From contig NZ_KE159657.1 of assembly GCF_000403395.2 (NCBI RefSeq), positions 32,185 to 96,184 of the forward strand: a DNA stretch of 64,000 nt, written 5' to 3'. Positions 17,835-29,136 of the stretch are shown here, piece after piece (position 1 is the stretch's first letter; every line of letters starts with the position of its first letter). Below the pieces are notes generated by a model. It saw only the letters and a list, made by a program, of their open reading frames with translations, did no database searches and had not been told where the DNA came from. The position numbers and the translations under genes are program-made. The DNA comes from Anaerotruncus sp. G3(2012) (lineage in GTDB: Bacteria > Bacillota > Clostridia > Oscillospirales > Ruminococcaceae).

Positions 17835-17864
17835 ATTATAGCATAAAACGAGTGTTTTTCACAA
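17835..17864 (-). promoter_or_regulatory. Promoter of nfeD-SPFH
   Basis: Minus strand: TTGTGA (17864-17859), 18-nt spacer, TATAAT (17840-17835). The predicted leader to the nfeD start is about 280 nt. Confidence 0.65.
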
Positions 17865-17869
17865 TGCCT

Positions 17870-18090
17870 GAAACAGAGCCTTTTTTTCCCGGTGGGGTCC
17901 GGGCGGGTTTTGTAGATGGGCGCATCCTCCTCGAGCTTACCCAATCGCGTCCAATCTCGCGTATACGCGCTCATACACCACTTTCAGGCGGCAGTAGTTC
18001 CGAATCAGAATGTTCTAAGGACCGCCTATAGTATCCTGGCCCGATGGGAAAACGGCCTCGTTACGCCGGGAAAAAGGGCAGATGCGGCGG
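17870..18090 (-). other. Region without a convincing gene; possible gene remnant
   Basis: Between the MFS gene and the nfeD promoter, two adjacent minus-strand frames give coding-like pieces (RNYCRLKVVYERVYARLDA, then KLEEDAPIYKTRPDPTGKKR) broken by a stop and frameshift. This looks like a decayed small gene, but no family was recognised. Confidence 0.25.
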
Positions 18091-19311
18091 TCAGGGCTTC
18101 TGGTCGCAGCTGCGGATGGATGGAACCCCGACAATGAGAGAAGCGGCGGCCAGAGTGAGCACTCCTGCGACGATAAACCAGTTTTGCACCCCACAAAGCT
18201 CGGCAAATATGCCTGAAACCGACAGAGCGACCGGTGCGACCACCAGTTGAACACTGCTTGAGATCGAGAGAACTCTGCCGAGATACTGCTGTTCGAATCC
18301 CTGCTGGAGCAGAGGGGTGTACATCCCCCAGTAGAACGGTCCAGAGACTCCCATAAAGAACGAGCAGACAGAAAATGCCCAGAATCCGTCGGGCGGGAGC
18401 AGGCCGGAAAAAATCAGGCTGGCAGACATCAGCAGGAACGAAAACAGGATGGTACGGATTTTATTTTTGGAGCCGCCCCAGCCCCCGAGGACTAACGATC
18501 CAAGCAGCAGCCCGATCGAAAAAACGATCTCCGCAATGCTTGCGTGAACATTGGTGCCGCCAAAGTAGGACATACTCATCAGCGGAAAGAGCGCACTGGT
18601 GGGCATCAGCGCGAAGGTGTAAAGTGAGCTGACCAGCACCAGCCCAAAGAGGCCGCGGTTGGAGCGCAGGATGCGGAATCCGGCAGCGGCTTCCCGCAAA
18701 AACGACCCTTTGGGTTCTGCCGTTTCGGAGCGGGCGGGCAGAGGAGGGATATGGCAGATACAGAGGGTGCAGACCGCTGCCAACGCACCGATTACATCAA
18801 GAAAAACAATGCTGCTCAAGCTCCAGACGCTGTAAATGACCGCTGCCAACGCAGGGCTGAGAATCTGCGAAACCGATTGCAGCGACTGGGAATACCCGGC
18901 GCAGCGGGTGAGCTGATCCGCCGGGACGATCTGTGGGGTGACCGCCTGAAGCGACGGGTTGTGGAATGCCGACCCGACCGACCGGGCGAGCAGGACCGAG
19001 AGGATCAGCCAGACGGGGAGCGCTCTTCCGCCCAATCCGGCGGCAACCAGCAGGAGGCTTGCGAGTGCGATCAGCAGGTCGGAAACGATCATAATTTTTT
19101 TGCGGCTGTAGCGGTCGATGTAAACCCCGATGAATGGGCCGAGCACCGCTTGTGGAAGAAACCCGGCGAGCATTGCAGCGGAGAGGACTAATGCGGAACC
19201 GGTTTTTTCGGTGAGATACCAGACGATCGCAAATTGCAGGATCGAGCTGGAAAGCTGGGAAACCGCCTGTCCGGACCAGATTATAAAAAAGTTCTTTTTC
19301 CATTGGTACAT
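18091..19311 (-). CDS. MFS drug/macrolide-type efflux transporter
   Basis: The 406-residue protein has 12 predicted transmembrane segments of the major facilitator superfamily, close to the MefA-like group: N-terminal FFIIWSGQAVSQLSSSI, the loop 2-3 motif GVYIDRYSRKK after segment 2, and a repeat-like second half. Substrate unknown; export of drugs or metabolites is likely. The ATG follows GAGGGGG. A well-formed promoter with an inverted repeat over the -10 suggests local repression, although no adjacent regulator gene is present. Confidence 0.85.
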   Translation of the reverse strand: MYQWKKNFFIIWSGQAVSQLSSSILQFAIVWYLTEKTGSALVLSAAMLAGFLPQAVLGPFIGVYIDRYSRKKIMIVSDLLIALASLLLVAAGLGGRALPVWLILSVLLARSVGSAFHNPSLQAVTPQIVPADQLTRCAGYSQSLQSVSQILSPALAAVIYSVWSLSSIVFLDVIGALAAVCTLCICHIPPLPARSETAEPKGSFLREAAAGFRILRSNRGLFGLVLVSSLYTFALMPTSALFPLMSMSYFGGTNVHASIAEIVFSIGLLLGSLVLGGWGGSKNKIRTILFSFLLMSASLIFSGLLPPDGFWAFSVCSFFMGVSGPFYWGMYTPLLQQGFEQQYLGRVLSISSSVQLVVAPVALSVSGIFAELCGVQNWFIVAGVLTLAAASLIVGVPSIRSCDQKP

Positions 19312-19343
19312 ATCGAAGCCCCCTCTGCGCAGATACTTTGTCT

Positions 19344-19372
19344 ATTATATCCAATCTGGATAGAAAGCGCAA
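19344..19372 (-). promoter_or_regulatory. Promoter and possible operator of the MFS gene
   Basis: Minus strand: TTGCGC (19372-19367), 17-nt spacer, TATAAT (19349-19344). A perfect inverted repeat TATCCA-ATC-TGGATA (19348-19362) occupies the spacer and touches the -10, a usual repressor position. Confidence 0.6.
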
Positions 19373-19401
19373 GCGCCGGGGGCACACAGCGCGTACGGCG
19401 G

Positions 19402-19459
19402 CGGGGGCTCTGCCCCTCGACCCCGCGATTTTTTGAAAAAAATCGAGTAAAACTTTAGA
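19402..19459 (+). repeat. R1 twin-hairpin repeat, full copy
   Basis: Hairpin 1 GGGG/CCCC with loop CTCTG, a GACCCCGC spacer, hairpin 2 GATTTTT/AAAAATC with loop TGAA, and tail GAGTAAAACTTTAG. It is nearly identical to 61347-61404. The rest of 19460-19603 shows no gene. Confidence 0.65.
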
Positions 19460-19603
19460 GTTTAAAACAGAGAGGATTTCTCAGGCCGGGGAGGGACGTA
19501 TGATGATTGGCTGGTAAGAGAGCCAGAGGTGGTATTACGGCGGATCTTCCGGTTTCTGCCCGAGGGGCTGCCTTTGACAGATTGCATAAAACGGTAGAAG
19601 TAC

Positions 19604-19636
19604 AAAACAGGCATCCCGGAAACGGGATGCCTGTTT
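19604..19636 (-). terminator. Terminator of the V-ATPase operon
   Basis: AACAGGCATCCCG pairs with CGGGATGCCTGTT across a 4-nt loop; on the minus strand it is followed by TTGTACTTC. Confidence 0.8.
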
Positions 19637-19640
19637 GTGT

Positions 19641-20315
19641 TTAAGCAGGGGTCTTTTCCTGCCGTTCTTTGTAATGGTGCGCCTGCTCAAGCAGCATATC
19701 CTTGACCTTCATCAGACGGATCTGGGTAGAGCGTTCGCTCTCGTCCAGCTTCATCGTGATGTACTTGATGTTCTCCTGCGTTTCAGGGATCATGACATGT
19801 TCGAGCGCATTGACGCGCCGGCGGGTTTTTTCGATCTCCGCAGCCATGAGCTGGCAGGACTTTTCGCACTCGGCGAGACGGAGCATATCAGGCAGGATGT
19901 CCGCCAGCGACTTTACCGCGTCGTCGAGATCACTCGAAGTGAAAGCGTAGCCATAGGAATAGATGTTGTTTGCATCCGAGGTGCGCGTCTTATACTCAAA
20001 AACCGGGATGTCCACGCTCATGACATTGCGGTGGGAGGTCTCAAGATAGACCTCCTGCATCGGCGCCATCATCGCGACATTGAGCACCTCGTCGGCCATC
20101 CCTGCGCGGGCGAGCACGAAATTTTTGTTGGCAGCAGCGATGCCCGCTTCCACCTTTTCGCGCAGTGCTTTATTCTCCCGCACGAGATCGAGAAACTGCC
20201 GCATCAGCTCGTCACGCTTATCCTTGAGCAGCTTGTGGCCGCGGGTGGTGGTCGCCAGTTTCCGCTTGAGGCGGGTCAGCTCCATACGGGTGGGGTTTAC
20301 CTGTTGTTTCGCCAT
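19641..20315 (-). CDS. ntpD: V-type ATPase subunit D
   Basis: Central stalk subunit of the rotary V-ATPase. The 224-residue product shows the family N-terminus NPTRMELTRLKRKLATTTRG and long N- and C-terminal coiled coils (about 10-75 and 130-215) that form the rotor shaft. Last gene of the operon, 13 nt after ntpB, with AGGGGTGAGC before its ATG and a terminator right after it. Confidence 0.95.
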   Translation of the reverse strand: MAKQQVNPTRMELTRLKRKLATTTRGHKLLKDKRDELMRQFLDLVRENKALREKVEAGIAAANKNFVLARAGMADEVLNVAMMAPMQEVYLETSHRNVMSVDIPVFEYKTRTSDANNIYSYGYAFTSSDLDDAVKSLADILPDMLRLAECEKSCQLMAAEIEKTRRRVNALEHVMIPETQENIKYITMKLDESERSTQIRLMKVKDMLLEQAHHYKERQEKTPA

Positions 20316-20328
20316 GACAGCTCACCCC

Positions 20329-21699
20329 TTACTTTCCGTAGTATTCGTCGAGGAACTCGTCCTTGATTCGTTTCAGCTCGCTGCGGGGCAGGATGTTGAG
20401 CAGCTTCCAGCCGATCGCGAGGGTTTCCTCAATGTCGCGGTTGGCGTCGTAGCCCTGCGAGACATACTCGTTTTCAAATGCGTCGGCAAACTGCGCATAC
20501 AGCTTGTCGATATCGGTCAGTGCAGCCTCACCGAGGATGACCATGAGTTCTTTCGCCTCTTTGCCGCGTGCATAGGCGGCGAACAGCTGGTTCATGGTAT
20601 TGGCATGGTCGGCGCGGGTCTTACCCGCACCGATTCCCTTGTCCTTCAGGCGGGACAGGGAGGGCAGCACGTCGATCGGCGGCGCAATATTTTTGCGGTA
20701 GAGGTCACGCGAAAGGATGATCTGGCCTTCGGTGATGTAACCGGTCAGGTCAGGGATCGGATGGGTTTTGTCATCTTCCGGCATGGTCAGGATCGGGATC
20801 ATCGTGATCGAACCGTTTTTGCCCTTCTGCCGCCCTGCACGCTCGTACAGCGAGGCGAGGTCGGTATACATGTAGCCGGGATAACCGCGGCGTCCGGGGA
20901 CCTCTTTACGGGCGGCTGAAACCTCACGCAGCGCATCCGCATAGTTGGTGATGTCGGTGAGGATGACCAGGACGTGCATGTTCTTTTCAAATGCGAGGTA
21001 CTCGGCAGCGGTCAGCGCCATACGCGGGGTCGCAATACGCTCAACCGCCGGGTCATTCGCGAGGTTGATGAACAGGACGGTACGGTCGAGCGCGCCGGTC
21101 TCACGGAAACTCTCGATGAAGAAGTTGGATTCCTCGAAAGTGATGCCCATTGCGGCAAAGACAACCGCGAACGGCTCAGAGGTTCCGCGTACCTTCGCCT
21201 GCCGCGCGATCTGTGCGGCGAGGTTGGCGTGGGGCAGACCGGATGCCGAGAAGATCGGCAGCTTCTGGCCGCGGACAAGGGTATTCAGCCCGTCAATTGC
21301 TGAAACGCCGGTCTGGATGAACTCCTGCGGATAGTTGCGCGCAGCGGGGTTCATCGGCAGGCCGTTGATGTCCACCCGCTTGTCGGGCAGGATTTCGGGG
21401 CCGCCGTCGATCGGGCGCCCCAGCCCGTCGAACACGCGGGAGAGCATATCCTCCGAAACGCCAAGCTCCATGCTCCGCCCGAGGAAGCGGACCTTGGAAT
21501 TGGAGAGGTTGATACCGGTCGAGCTTTCAAAGAGCTGAACCAGCGCATTGCTGCCGTCGATCTCAAGCACCTTGCAGCGGCGTTTTTCACCGGAAGCAAG
21601 CTCGATTTCACCCAGCTCGTCGTAGGTGACGTTTTCGACGCCGCGCACCAGCATCAGGGGGCCTGCGACCTCCTGGATTGTGCGGTATTCCTTCGGCAT
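20329..21699 (-). CDS. ntpB: V-type ATPase subunit B (non-catalytic)
   Basis: Nucleotide-binding but non-catalytic subunit of the V1 hexamer. The 456-residue product begins [17 protein letters not shown] and has the B-type core ([19 protein letters not shown], in place of a Walker A P-loop) and the [33 protein letters not shown]-type region, read here in separate segments [10 protein letters not shown] and [17 protein letters not shown]. Its ATG shares one base with the ntpA stop (TGATG). Confidence 0.96.
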   Translation of the reverse strand: MPKEYRTIQEVAGPLMLVRGVENVTYDELGEIELASGEKRRCKVLEIDGSNALVQLFESSTGINLSNSKVRFLGRSMELGVSEDMLSRVFDGLGRPIDGGPEILPDKRVDINGLPMNPAARNYPQEFIQTGVSAIDGLNTLVRGQKLPIFSASGLPHANLAAQIARQAKVRGTSEPFAVVFAAMGITFEESNFFIESFRETGALDRTVLFINLANDPAVERIATPRMALTAAEYLAFEKNMHVLVILTDITNYADALREVSAARKEVPGRRGYPGYMYTDLASLYERAGRQKGKNGSITMIPILTMPEDDKTHPIPDLTGYITEGQIILSRDLYRKNIAPPIDVLPSLSRLKDKGIGAGKTRADHANTMNQLFAAYARGKEAKELMVILGEAALTDIDKLYAQFADAFENEYVSQGYDANRDIEETLAIGWKLLNILPRSELKRIKDEFLDEYYGK

Positions 21700-23471
21700 C
21701 AGAATTCCTCCTTCCGTGATACAATCTCTTCGATCTCCTGCTCGAGGGCTTTAAAGACCGCGTTATATTCGGCCTCCAGCTGCTCGGCAGGGGTATATTT
21801 GTAGCGGCCGATCCGCTCGCGGACCGGCATCTTGACCAGGTCGTCGATCGGCGCGCCTTTTTCGAGCGCAGCAACCGAGCGGTCGTAGAACGCCAGCACC
21901 AGCTCCATCATGATATACTGCTTCTGGAGCGGGGTAAAGGTGTCCACCTCGTGGAACGCATCCTGGTGGAGGAAGTCCTCGCGGATCGAACGGGCGGCCT
22001 CAAGCTTGAGGCGGTCGGGCGCGGAGAGCGCATCCATACCGACCAGCTTGACGATCTCATCCAGCTCGGATTCGTCCTGCAAAAGCCGCATGATCCGGGC
22101 GCGCAGCTCCATCCAGTCGGGCTGGACATGCCCGTTGAACCATTTGGACATCGAATCGGTGTAGAGCGAATAACTGGTCAGCCAGTTGATCGCGGGGAAG
22201 TGGCGGCGGTAGGCGAGCTGGGCGTCGAGGCTCCAGAACACCTTGACGATCCGCAGGGTCGCCTGTGTGACCGGCTCGGAGATGTCGCCGCCCGCAGGGG
22301 AAACCGCACCGATCACCGAGAGCGCGCCCTCGCGCCCATCCGCGCCGAGCGCAACCACGCGCCCGGCACGCTCATAGAACTGCGCCAGACGGCTGCCGAG
22401 GTAAGCGGGATAACCCTCTTCACCAGGCATCTCCTCGAGGCGTCCGGACATCTCGCGCAGCGCTTCCGCCCAACGGGAGGTCGAATCGGCCATCAGCGCG
22501 ACCGAATAGCCCATGTCGCGGAAATATTCGGCGATCGTGATACCGGTATAGATCGACGCCTCACGCGCCGCAACCGGCATATCCGAGGTGTTTGCGATCA
22601 GGACGGTGCGCTCCATCAGCGAACGGCCGGTTTTCGGGTCTTTCAGCTCGGGGAACTCGTTCAGAACGTCGGTCATCTCGTTGCCGCGCTCACCGCAGCC
22701 GATGTACACAACGATGTCCGCGTCCGCCCACTTGGCGAGCTGATGCTGTACGACCGTCTTGCCCGAACCGAACGGGCCGGGGACCGCCGCAACACCGCCT
22801 TTGGCGATGGGGAACAGGGTGTCGATGACCCGCTGACCGGTGACCAGCGGTTTATCCGGGGAGAGCTTCTGTTTATAGGGCCGCCCGACGCGGACCGGCC
22901 ATTTCTGCATCAGGGTAAGTGCCTGTTCGGAACCGTTTTCGGTCTCAATAACCGCGACCGTCTCCGAGATGGTGTAATCCCCCTCGGTGATCGACTTCAG
23001 CTTGCCGACGATCCCGGCCGGCGCCATGATCTTGTGCAGAACCACTTCGGTTTCCTGCACCGTACCGATTACATCGCCGCCCACGACCGGGTCCCCAGCA
23101 GCCATCACCGGGGTGAAATGCCATTTCTTATCGCGGTCGAGCGAGGGAACCTCAACGCCGCGCTCAAGGGAGTTGCCGCTCTTGGCCATGATCGCCTCAA
23201 GCGGACGTTGGATACCGTCATAGATATTCGAGATCAGGCCGGGGCCAAGCTCAACGCTCATCGGGACGCCGGTGGACTCCACCGGTGCGCCCGGGCCGAG
23301 GCCGGAGGTCTCTTCGTAGACCTGCACCGAAGCCTGGTCGCCGTGGATCTCGATGATCTCACCGATCAGGCGCTGGTCGCTGACGCGCACGACGTCGAAC
23401 ATGTTCGCATCGCGCATCCCCTCGGCGATAACCAGCGGGCCGGCTACTTTTTTGATCGTACCTTTGCTCAT
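21699..23471 (-). CDS. ntpA: V-type ATPase subunit A (catalytic)
   Basis: ATP-hydrolysing subunit of the V1 head. The 590-residue product has the P-loop [11 protein letters not shown] near residue 230, the A-specific non-homologous insertion upstream of it and the [29 protein letters not shown]-region (seen as [13 protein letters not shown] and [14 protein letters not shown]). The start at MSKGTIKK (23471) is preferred because AGGTGA lies 9 nt upstream; an ATG three codons earlier overlaps that site. Confidence 0.96.
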   Translation of the reverse strand: MSKGTIKKVAGPLVIAEGMRDANMFDVVRVSDQRLIGEIIEIHGDQASVQVYEETSGLGPGAPVESTGVPMSVELGPGLISNIYDGIQRPLEAIMAKSGNSLERGVEVPSLDRDKKWHFTPVMAAGDPVVGGDVIGTVQETEVVLHKIMAPAGIVGKLKSITEGDYTISETVAVIETENGSEQALTLMQKWPVRVGRPYKQKLSPDKPLVTGQRVIDTLFPIAKGGVAAVPGPFGSGKTVVQHQLAKWADADIVVYIGCGERGNEMTDVLNEFPELKDPKTGRSLMERTVLIANTSDMPVAAREASIYTGITIAEYFRDMGYSVALMADSTSRWAEALREMSGRLEEMPGEEGYPAYLGSRLAQFYERAGRVVALGADGREGALSVIGAVSPAGGDISEPVTQATLRIVKVFWSLDAQLAYRRHFPAINWLTSYSLYTDSMSKWFNGHVQPDWMELRARIMRLLQDESELDEIVKLVGMDALSAPDRLKLEAARSIREDFLHQDAFHEVDTFTPLQKQYIMMELVLAFYDRSVAALEKGAPIDDLVKMPVRERIGRYKYTPAEQLEAEYNAVFKALEQEIEEIVSRKEEF

Positions 23472-23494
23472 TTTATGCATTCACCTACTATCTA

Positions 23495-23815
23495 TTAGTT
23501 GCCGTTGAAGATAATATCGGAGCCGACCGCCTGCTCCACAGATTTTTTGACATTGAGGATCCCCATGCCGGTGTTGCCCGAGACGCCGGGGATCGGGATG
23601 ATCGCGGGGAGCGGGGCCAGGCGGTAGCGGTCGATCTCGGCTTGGATCTGTGCCGCGAGTGCTTCGGTGATATAGACGACCGCATACTCCCCTTCGGCGA
23701 GCTGGCGGAGTTTTTTGGAAGCCTCTGCCGGGTCGGTGACAGGGAAGGTATCCAGCCCGAGCGCGGCGAAGCCGTAGATGCTGTCGCGGTCCCCCATGAC
23801 TGCTGTCCTATACAT
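23495..23815 (-). CDS. ntpF: V-type ATPase subunit F
   Basis: The 106-residue central-stalk regulatory subunit. It shows the family start MGDRDSIYGFAALGLDTFPV and the ...YAVVYITEALA... core of the small Rossmann-like fold. Its ATG overlaps the last codons of ntpC by 8 nt, so translation is coupled. Confidence 0.93.
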   Translation of the reverse strand: MYRTAVMGDRDSIYGFAALGLDTFPVTDPAEASKKLRQLAEGEYAVVYITEALAAQIQAEIDRYRLAPLPAIIPIPGVSGNTGMGILNVKKSVEQAVGSDIIFNGN

Positions 23816-24776
23816 ACATCTCCCTTACCCTTTCCCGGATCGACTGGTCGGAAAGCTGGTTGAGCTTGCCCGAAAGGATGATCCGAACCGATTTGATTTC
23901 GTTTTCGCGCCCAAGGATGTAGGCCGCCAGCGGCCCGACGCCGAAGCTCTGGAACTGCTGGGGACGGATATAACGGATGATGAGGTTATCGCACCACCGC
24001 TCAAATGCGGACGGGGACTGCCGCAGCACCTCGACCGCGTCCGCGTAGTCGGTCGTCGAGAGCAGGTCGCAGATCGAATCCAGCCCTTCGGCGGCCGCTT
24101 TCGCGAGCCGGGAGACACTCAGAGAATCGCACTCGGCCAGCGCGCGGCGGATGAAATCCATCGGCTTGCCGGTGCGTGCGCACCGCACCGCTGTTTTGAT
24201 GTCAGCGGCGGCGACGGTCAGCTCCGCATACCTGCGGACCAGCTCGTCACGCGAGGCTTTGCCCGCTGCATAGACCGCATCAAGCGCCGCGCGGTCGAGG
24301 ATGATGTCGCACAGCTGCCCGTCGCGGGTCTGGGCGAGCGCGGTATAAGCCTCCTCCGCAGGGCCGCGCATCGGGTCGGGCAGGGAACCCCAGTCCCGCT
24401 CCTGCACCGCGTGCAGCAGTTCCCGATGGTCGATCGTGCCATGTGAGATGAACAGCCCGAAGTCCTCCGAGCCGGTGCAGACCAGCTTGATTGCGGCTTT
24501 CAGGTTGTGGTAATCGTTGGTGTAGAGGAATACGTCAAAAACCGAGAGGTCGGGCACCAGCTCGCGCATCAGCGCCCAGGTCTTTTCCCGCTCTTCGGCA
24601 AGCAGGCTTTCGGCGGTGGGGTTGGCTTCCATCCCGCCCCAGCCTTTGTCCTGCAGCAGCCGGATGCATTCCTCATAGCTTTTGGCGGCGAGAAGCTGCT
24701 CGATCGCCTGGTCGTTGAAGAGTGCAAGCTCGTTTGCGCGGATGCGTGCGACCGCATAGGTATATGATTCAGACAT
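23808..24776 (-). CDS. ntpC: V-type ATPase subunit C (V0 d-type)
   Basis: Links the central stalk to the membrane K ring. The 322-residue helical protein starts SESYTYAVARIRANELALF and has the family pattern of repeated helical bundles (AKSYEECIRLLQDKGWGG, DYHNLKAAIKLV). AAAAGGAGGTC precedes the ATG. Confidence 0.92.
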   Translation of the reverse strand: MSESYTYAVARIRANELALFNDQAIEQLLAAKSYEECIRLLQDKGWGGMEANPTAESLLAEEREKTWALMRELVPDLSVFDVFLYTNDYHNLKAAIKLVCTGSEDFGLFISHGTIDHRELLHAVQERDWGSLPDPMRGPAEEAYTALAQTRDGQLCDIILDRAALDAVYAAGKASRDELVRRYAELTVAAADIKTAVRCARTGKPMDFIRRALAECDSLSVSRLAKAAAEGLDSICDLLSTTDYADAVEVLRQSPSAFERWCDNLIIRYIRPQQFQSFGVGPLAAYILGRENEIKSVRIILSGKLNQLSDQSIRERVREMYV

Positions 24777-24809
24777 TTCTTGACCTCCTTTTACCGGACT
24801 GCACGCGCG

Positions 24810-25394
24810 TCATGCGAACAAAAGGGCATGCACCTTATCCTGAAGCGACTCACGCGCCGCATAGAACAGCGCCTCGAGCGAACAGTTCTCTTCGACGCCG
24901 CCGTAGGTCAGCACAAAGCCGCCGTCGATGGTGCAGGGATTGGCGGAGATCGAAAGGGGGCCTTTCGCGGCCTTGGAGAGCGCCTCCGAAAAACCCTCGG
25001 GCAGGCGGCCCAGGTCAGCGGCGGAGAAAGCGATTTCCCCTTCCTGCGGCAGCGAAAATTTACCGGCCATCTTGAGAATCAGGTCGAAATACTCCTTGTC
25101 GGGCAGCGAACGGATCGACTGCTGCGCATCCGCGATCACCTCGGAGATGATCCGCTGTTTTGCGGCGAGAACCTCCCGGCGCACCGCAAGGTCAGCAGCG
25201 GATTTTGCCGCGGCGGAAGCGGCTTCCGCCGCTGTTTTCGCCTGCGCCGCAATCGCAGCACAGTCCGCCTTGGCCTGTTTCTGGGCCTCGGCGGTATATG
25301 CAGCAGCCTCTTCTTTCGCCTGTGCGATGACCTCGCTGGCCGACTGGGCAGCTTCGTCCCGGATCTGCTTTACGATTTTTTCTAATCCTGTCAT
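24810..25394 (-). CDS. ntpE: V-type ATPase subunit E
   Basis: Peripheral stalk subunit. The 194-residue protein has an Ala/Glu/Lys-rich N-terminal coiled coil (about 5-110, with many AQAKEEA-like heptads) and a globular C-terminal domain (IDGGFVLTYGGVEENCSLEAL). The ATG follows TTTAGGAGGATT. Confidence 0.92.
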   Translation of the reverse strand: MTGLEKIVKQIRDEAAQSASEVIAQAKEEAAAYTAEAQKQAKADCAAIAAQAKTAAEAASAAAKSAADLAVRREVLAAKQRIISEVIADAQQSIRSLPDKEYFDLILKMAGKFSLPQEGEIAFSAADLGRLPEGFSEALSKAAKGPLSISANPCTIDGGFVLTYGGVEENCSLEALFYAARESLQDKVHALLFA

Positions 25395-25437
25395 CGCAGA
25401 ATCCTCCTAAACTTTGTAAGTACGGAACCGATTCCGC

Positions 25438-27938
<2,501 letters not shown>

Positions 27939-27987
27939 AAAACGATACCTCCTTTTTAGATGGGATCAGCGGGCTGTCAAAACCCGC

Positions 27988-28296
27988 CTAGACCAGTTCG
28001 GAGAGGATCAGGTTGAGCGCCTCTTTCCGTCTGGACTGCGCCTGTGCGCGCAAGCCGTCAATCTTCGACTCCGCCGCTGTGAGCGCCTCTTTCTGGAGGC
28101 CTTCACCGAGCAGGCGCGCCTGTTCAACCTCGAGGGCGGCACGCGCTTTGGCGTCACTGATCATTTTGGAGGCCGACTGTGCACAGTCGCTCTTGGCCTT
28201 GGCAAGGATAGATTCCCGCTCAAGAGCCGCTTTTTTAGCGGTTTCTTCCGCTGCAAGCTCTGCATCCCGGATCGTCTGCACCGTATTCTGGTTCAT
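27988..28296 (-). CDS. ntpH: V-type ATPase subunit G/H (peripheral stalk)
   Basis: The 102-residue, almost entirely coiled-coil protein (AELAAEETAKKAALERE...) occupies the first position of the operon as expected for the small subunit that pairs with E. The ATG at 28296 is used because AGGTGGTGA precedes it; an in-frame extension to 28482 would overlap the operon promoter. Confidence 0.85.
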   Translation of the reverse strand: MNQNTVQTIRDAELAAEETAKKAALERESILAKAKSDCAQSASKMISDAKARAALEVEQARLLGEGLQKEALTAAESKIDGLRAQAQSRRKEALNLILSELV

Positions 28297-28387
28297 GCTT
28301 ATCACCACCTGTTTTGCACCGTTTGAAGATGTATTTTTGTAGCCATCCTTTAGAAAGGAGAGGGTCTCCATCAGAGACACCTTTGTT

Positions 28388-28416
28388 ATTGTACACGAAA
28401 ATAAGGCAAAATGCAA
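28388..28416 (-). promoter_or_regulatory. Promoter of the V-ATPase operon
   Basis: Minus strand: TTGCAT (28416-28411), 17-nt spacer, TACAAT (28393-28388). This predicts a leader of about 85 nt. Confidence 0.7.
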
Positions 28417-28837
28417 TATAATTGGTACGAAAAAAGAGCATCTTTTTCTGGATTTCGCAAGATTTACATCGGTATCCTGCATTTTGCATTCGAGGGCTTA
28501 TCAAGGGGGCTGGAGGGCTCTGGTGATATGCTCTGCAGCGCCTCTCGGCTTCCTTTTATGCCGTTGATACCGGGTTCTTCAAGCCCTTCACCAAAAAGGG
28601 CCACAACAGGTAATTGCCCATTGTGGCCCACTGCTTAACAAAGCAGAATTCAGCGTTTTCCAGTCTTTGATAAATCTGAATGGCAGCCACAGCATTTTAT
28701 ATTTTCTGAACACAGGCAGCAAGCAAGCCCGCATCTGGCAGTTCAAGGTTCTCTTTTCACGATATGCACTCACTTTCCCTGCAAATAAGGAATTCTCCTG
28801 CGGCTCTGGATGCCGCAGACAGGGAGCAGGGCCAATG
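28417..28837. other. 420-bp intergenic stretch without a supported gene
   Basis: Divergent promoters flank it. The only clear structure is the minus-strand terminator at 28591-28629 and a CTGCTT/AAGCAG stem at 28631-28646. A 61-codon minus frame (28588-28773) runs through the terminator and is not credible, so a short minus-strand RNA ending at the hairpin is possible. Confidence 0.35.
28591..28629 (-). terminator. Orphan minus-strand terminator
   Basis: GGGCCACAA pairs with TTGTGGCCC; on the minus strand the stem is followed by TTTTTGG. No gene on that strand precedes it. Confidence 0.6.
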
Positions 28838-28866
28838 TTGCCGGGCCAGGATTTTTGTGCTATAAT
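28838..28866 (+). promoter_or_regulatory. Promoter of the GTPase-NYN fusion gene
   Basis: TTGCCG (28838-28843), 17-nt spacer, perfect TATAAT (28861-28866). Confidence 0.65.
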
Positions 28867-29136
28867 CGAGTAATTGGAAAGACGCAGAATGGGTTCTTTT
28901 CGGGCTTACGGCAGGGGCGGCGGCAGCGCTGGATTGGATTGCGCAGTTATCTTGCGCGCAGAGCGTGCCGGCGGGCTTTTGCCCTCCACTTTAGTGCAAA
29001 GCAAGCGCTCGCTTTTGCGTGTGCTGACGATATCCGAAAAAGCAAAGTTGGATTTGCTGATTTGATCCGCCGGAAAAGACTGTTTTCGCGGCGGTCTTGG
29101 CGTCTGCCAAAAATGCAGGAACGAGGAAAATGGAGT
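28867..29136 (+). promoter_or_regulatory. Long leader of the GTPase-NYN fusion gene
   Basis: About 265 nt separate the promoter from the start codon. The leader contains a stem at 29067-29077 / 29083-29094 (CCGCC...GAAAA with TTTTC...GGCGG) just before the ribosome site. Ribosomal-protection genes of the Tet(M) type often carry attenuators in such leaders; whether this one does is inference. Confidence 0.35.

Noticed and set aside
21951-23498. 515-codon plus-strand frame opposite ntpA
   Set aside because: Antisense shadow of the catalytic V-ATPase subunit; composition is Arg/His/Gly-rich noise.
28588-28773. 61-codon minus-strand ORF
   Set aside because: It runs through a strong terminator hairpin and has no domain or convincing composition.
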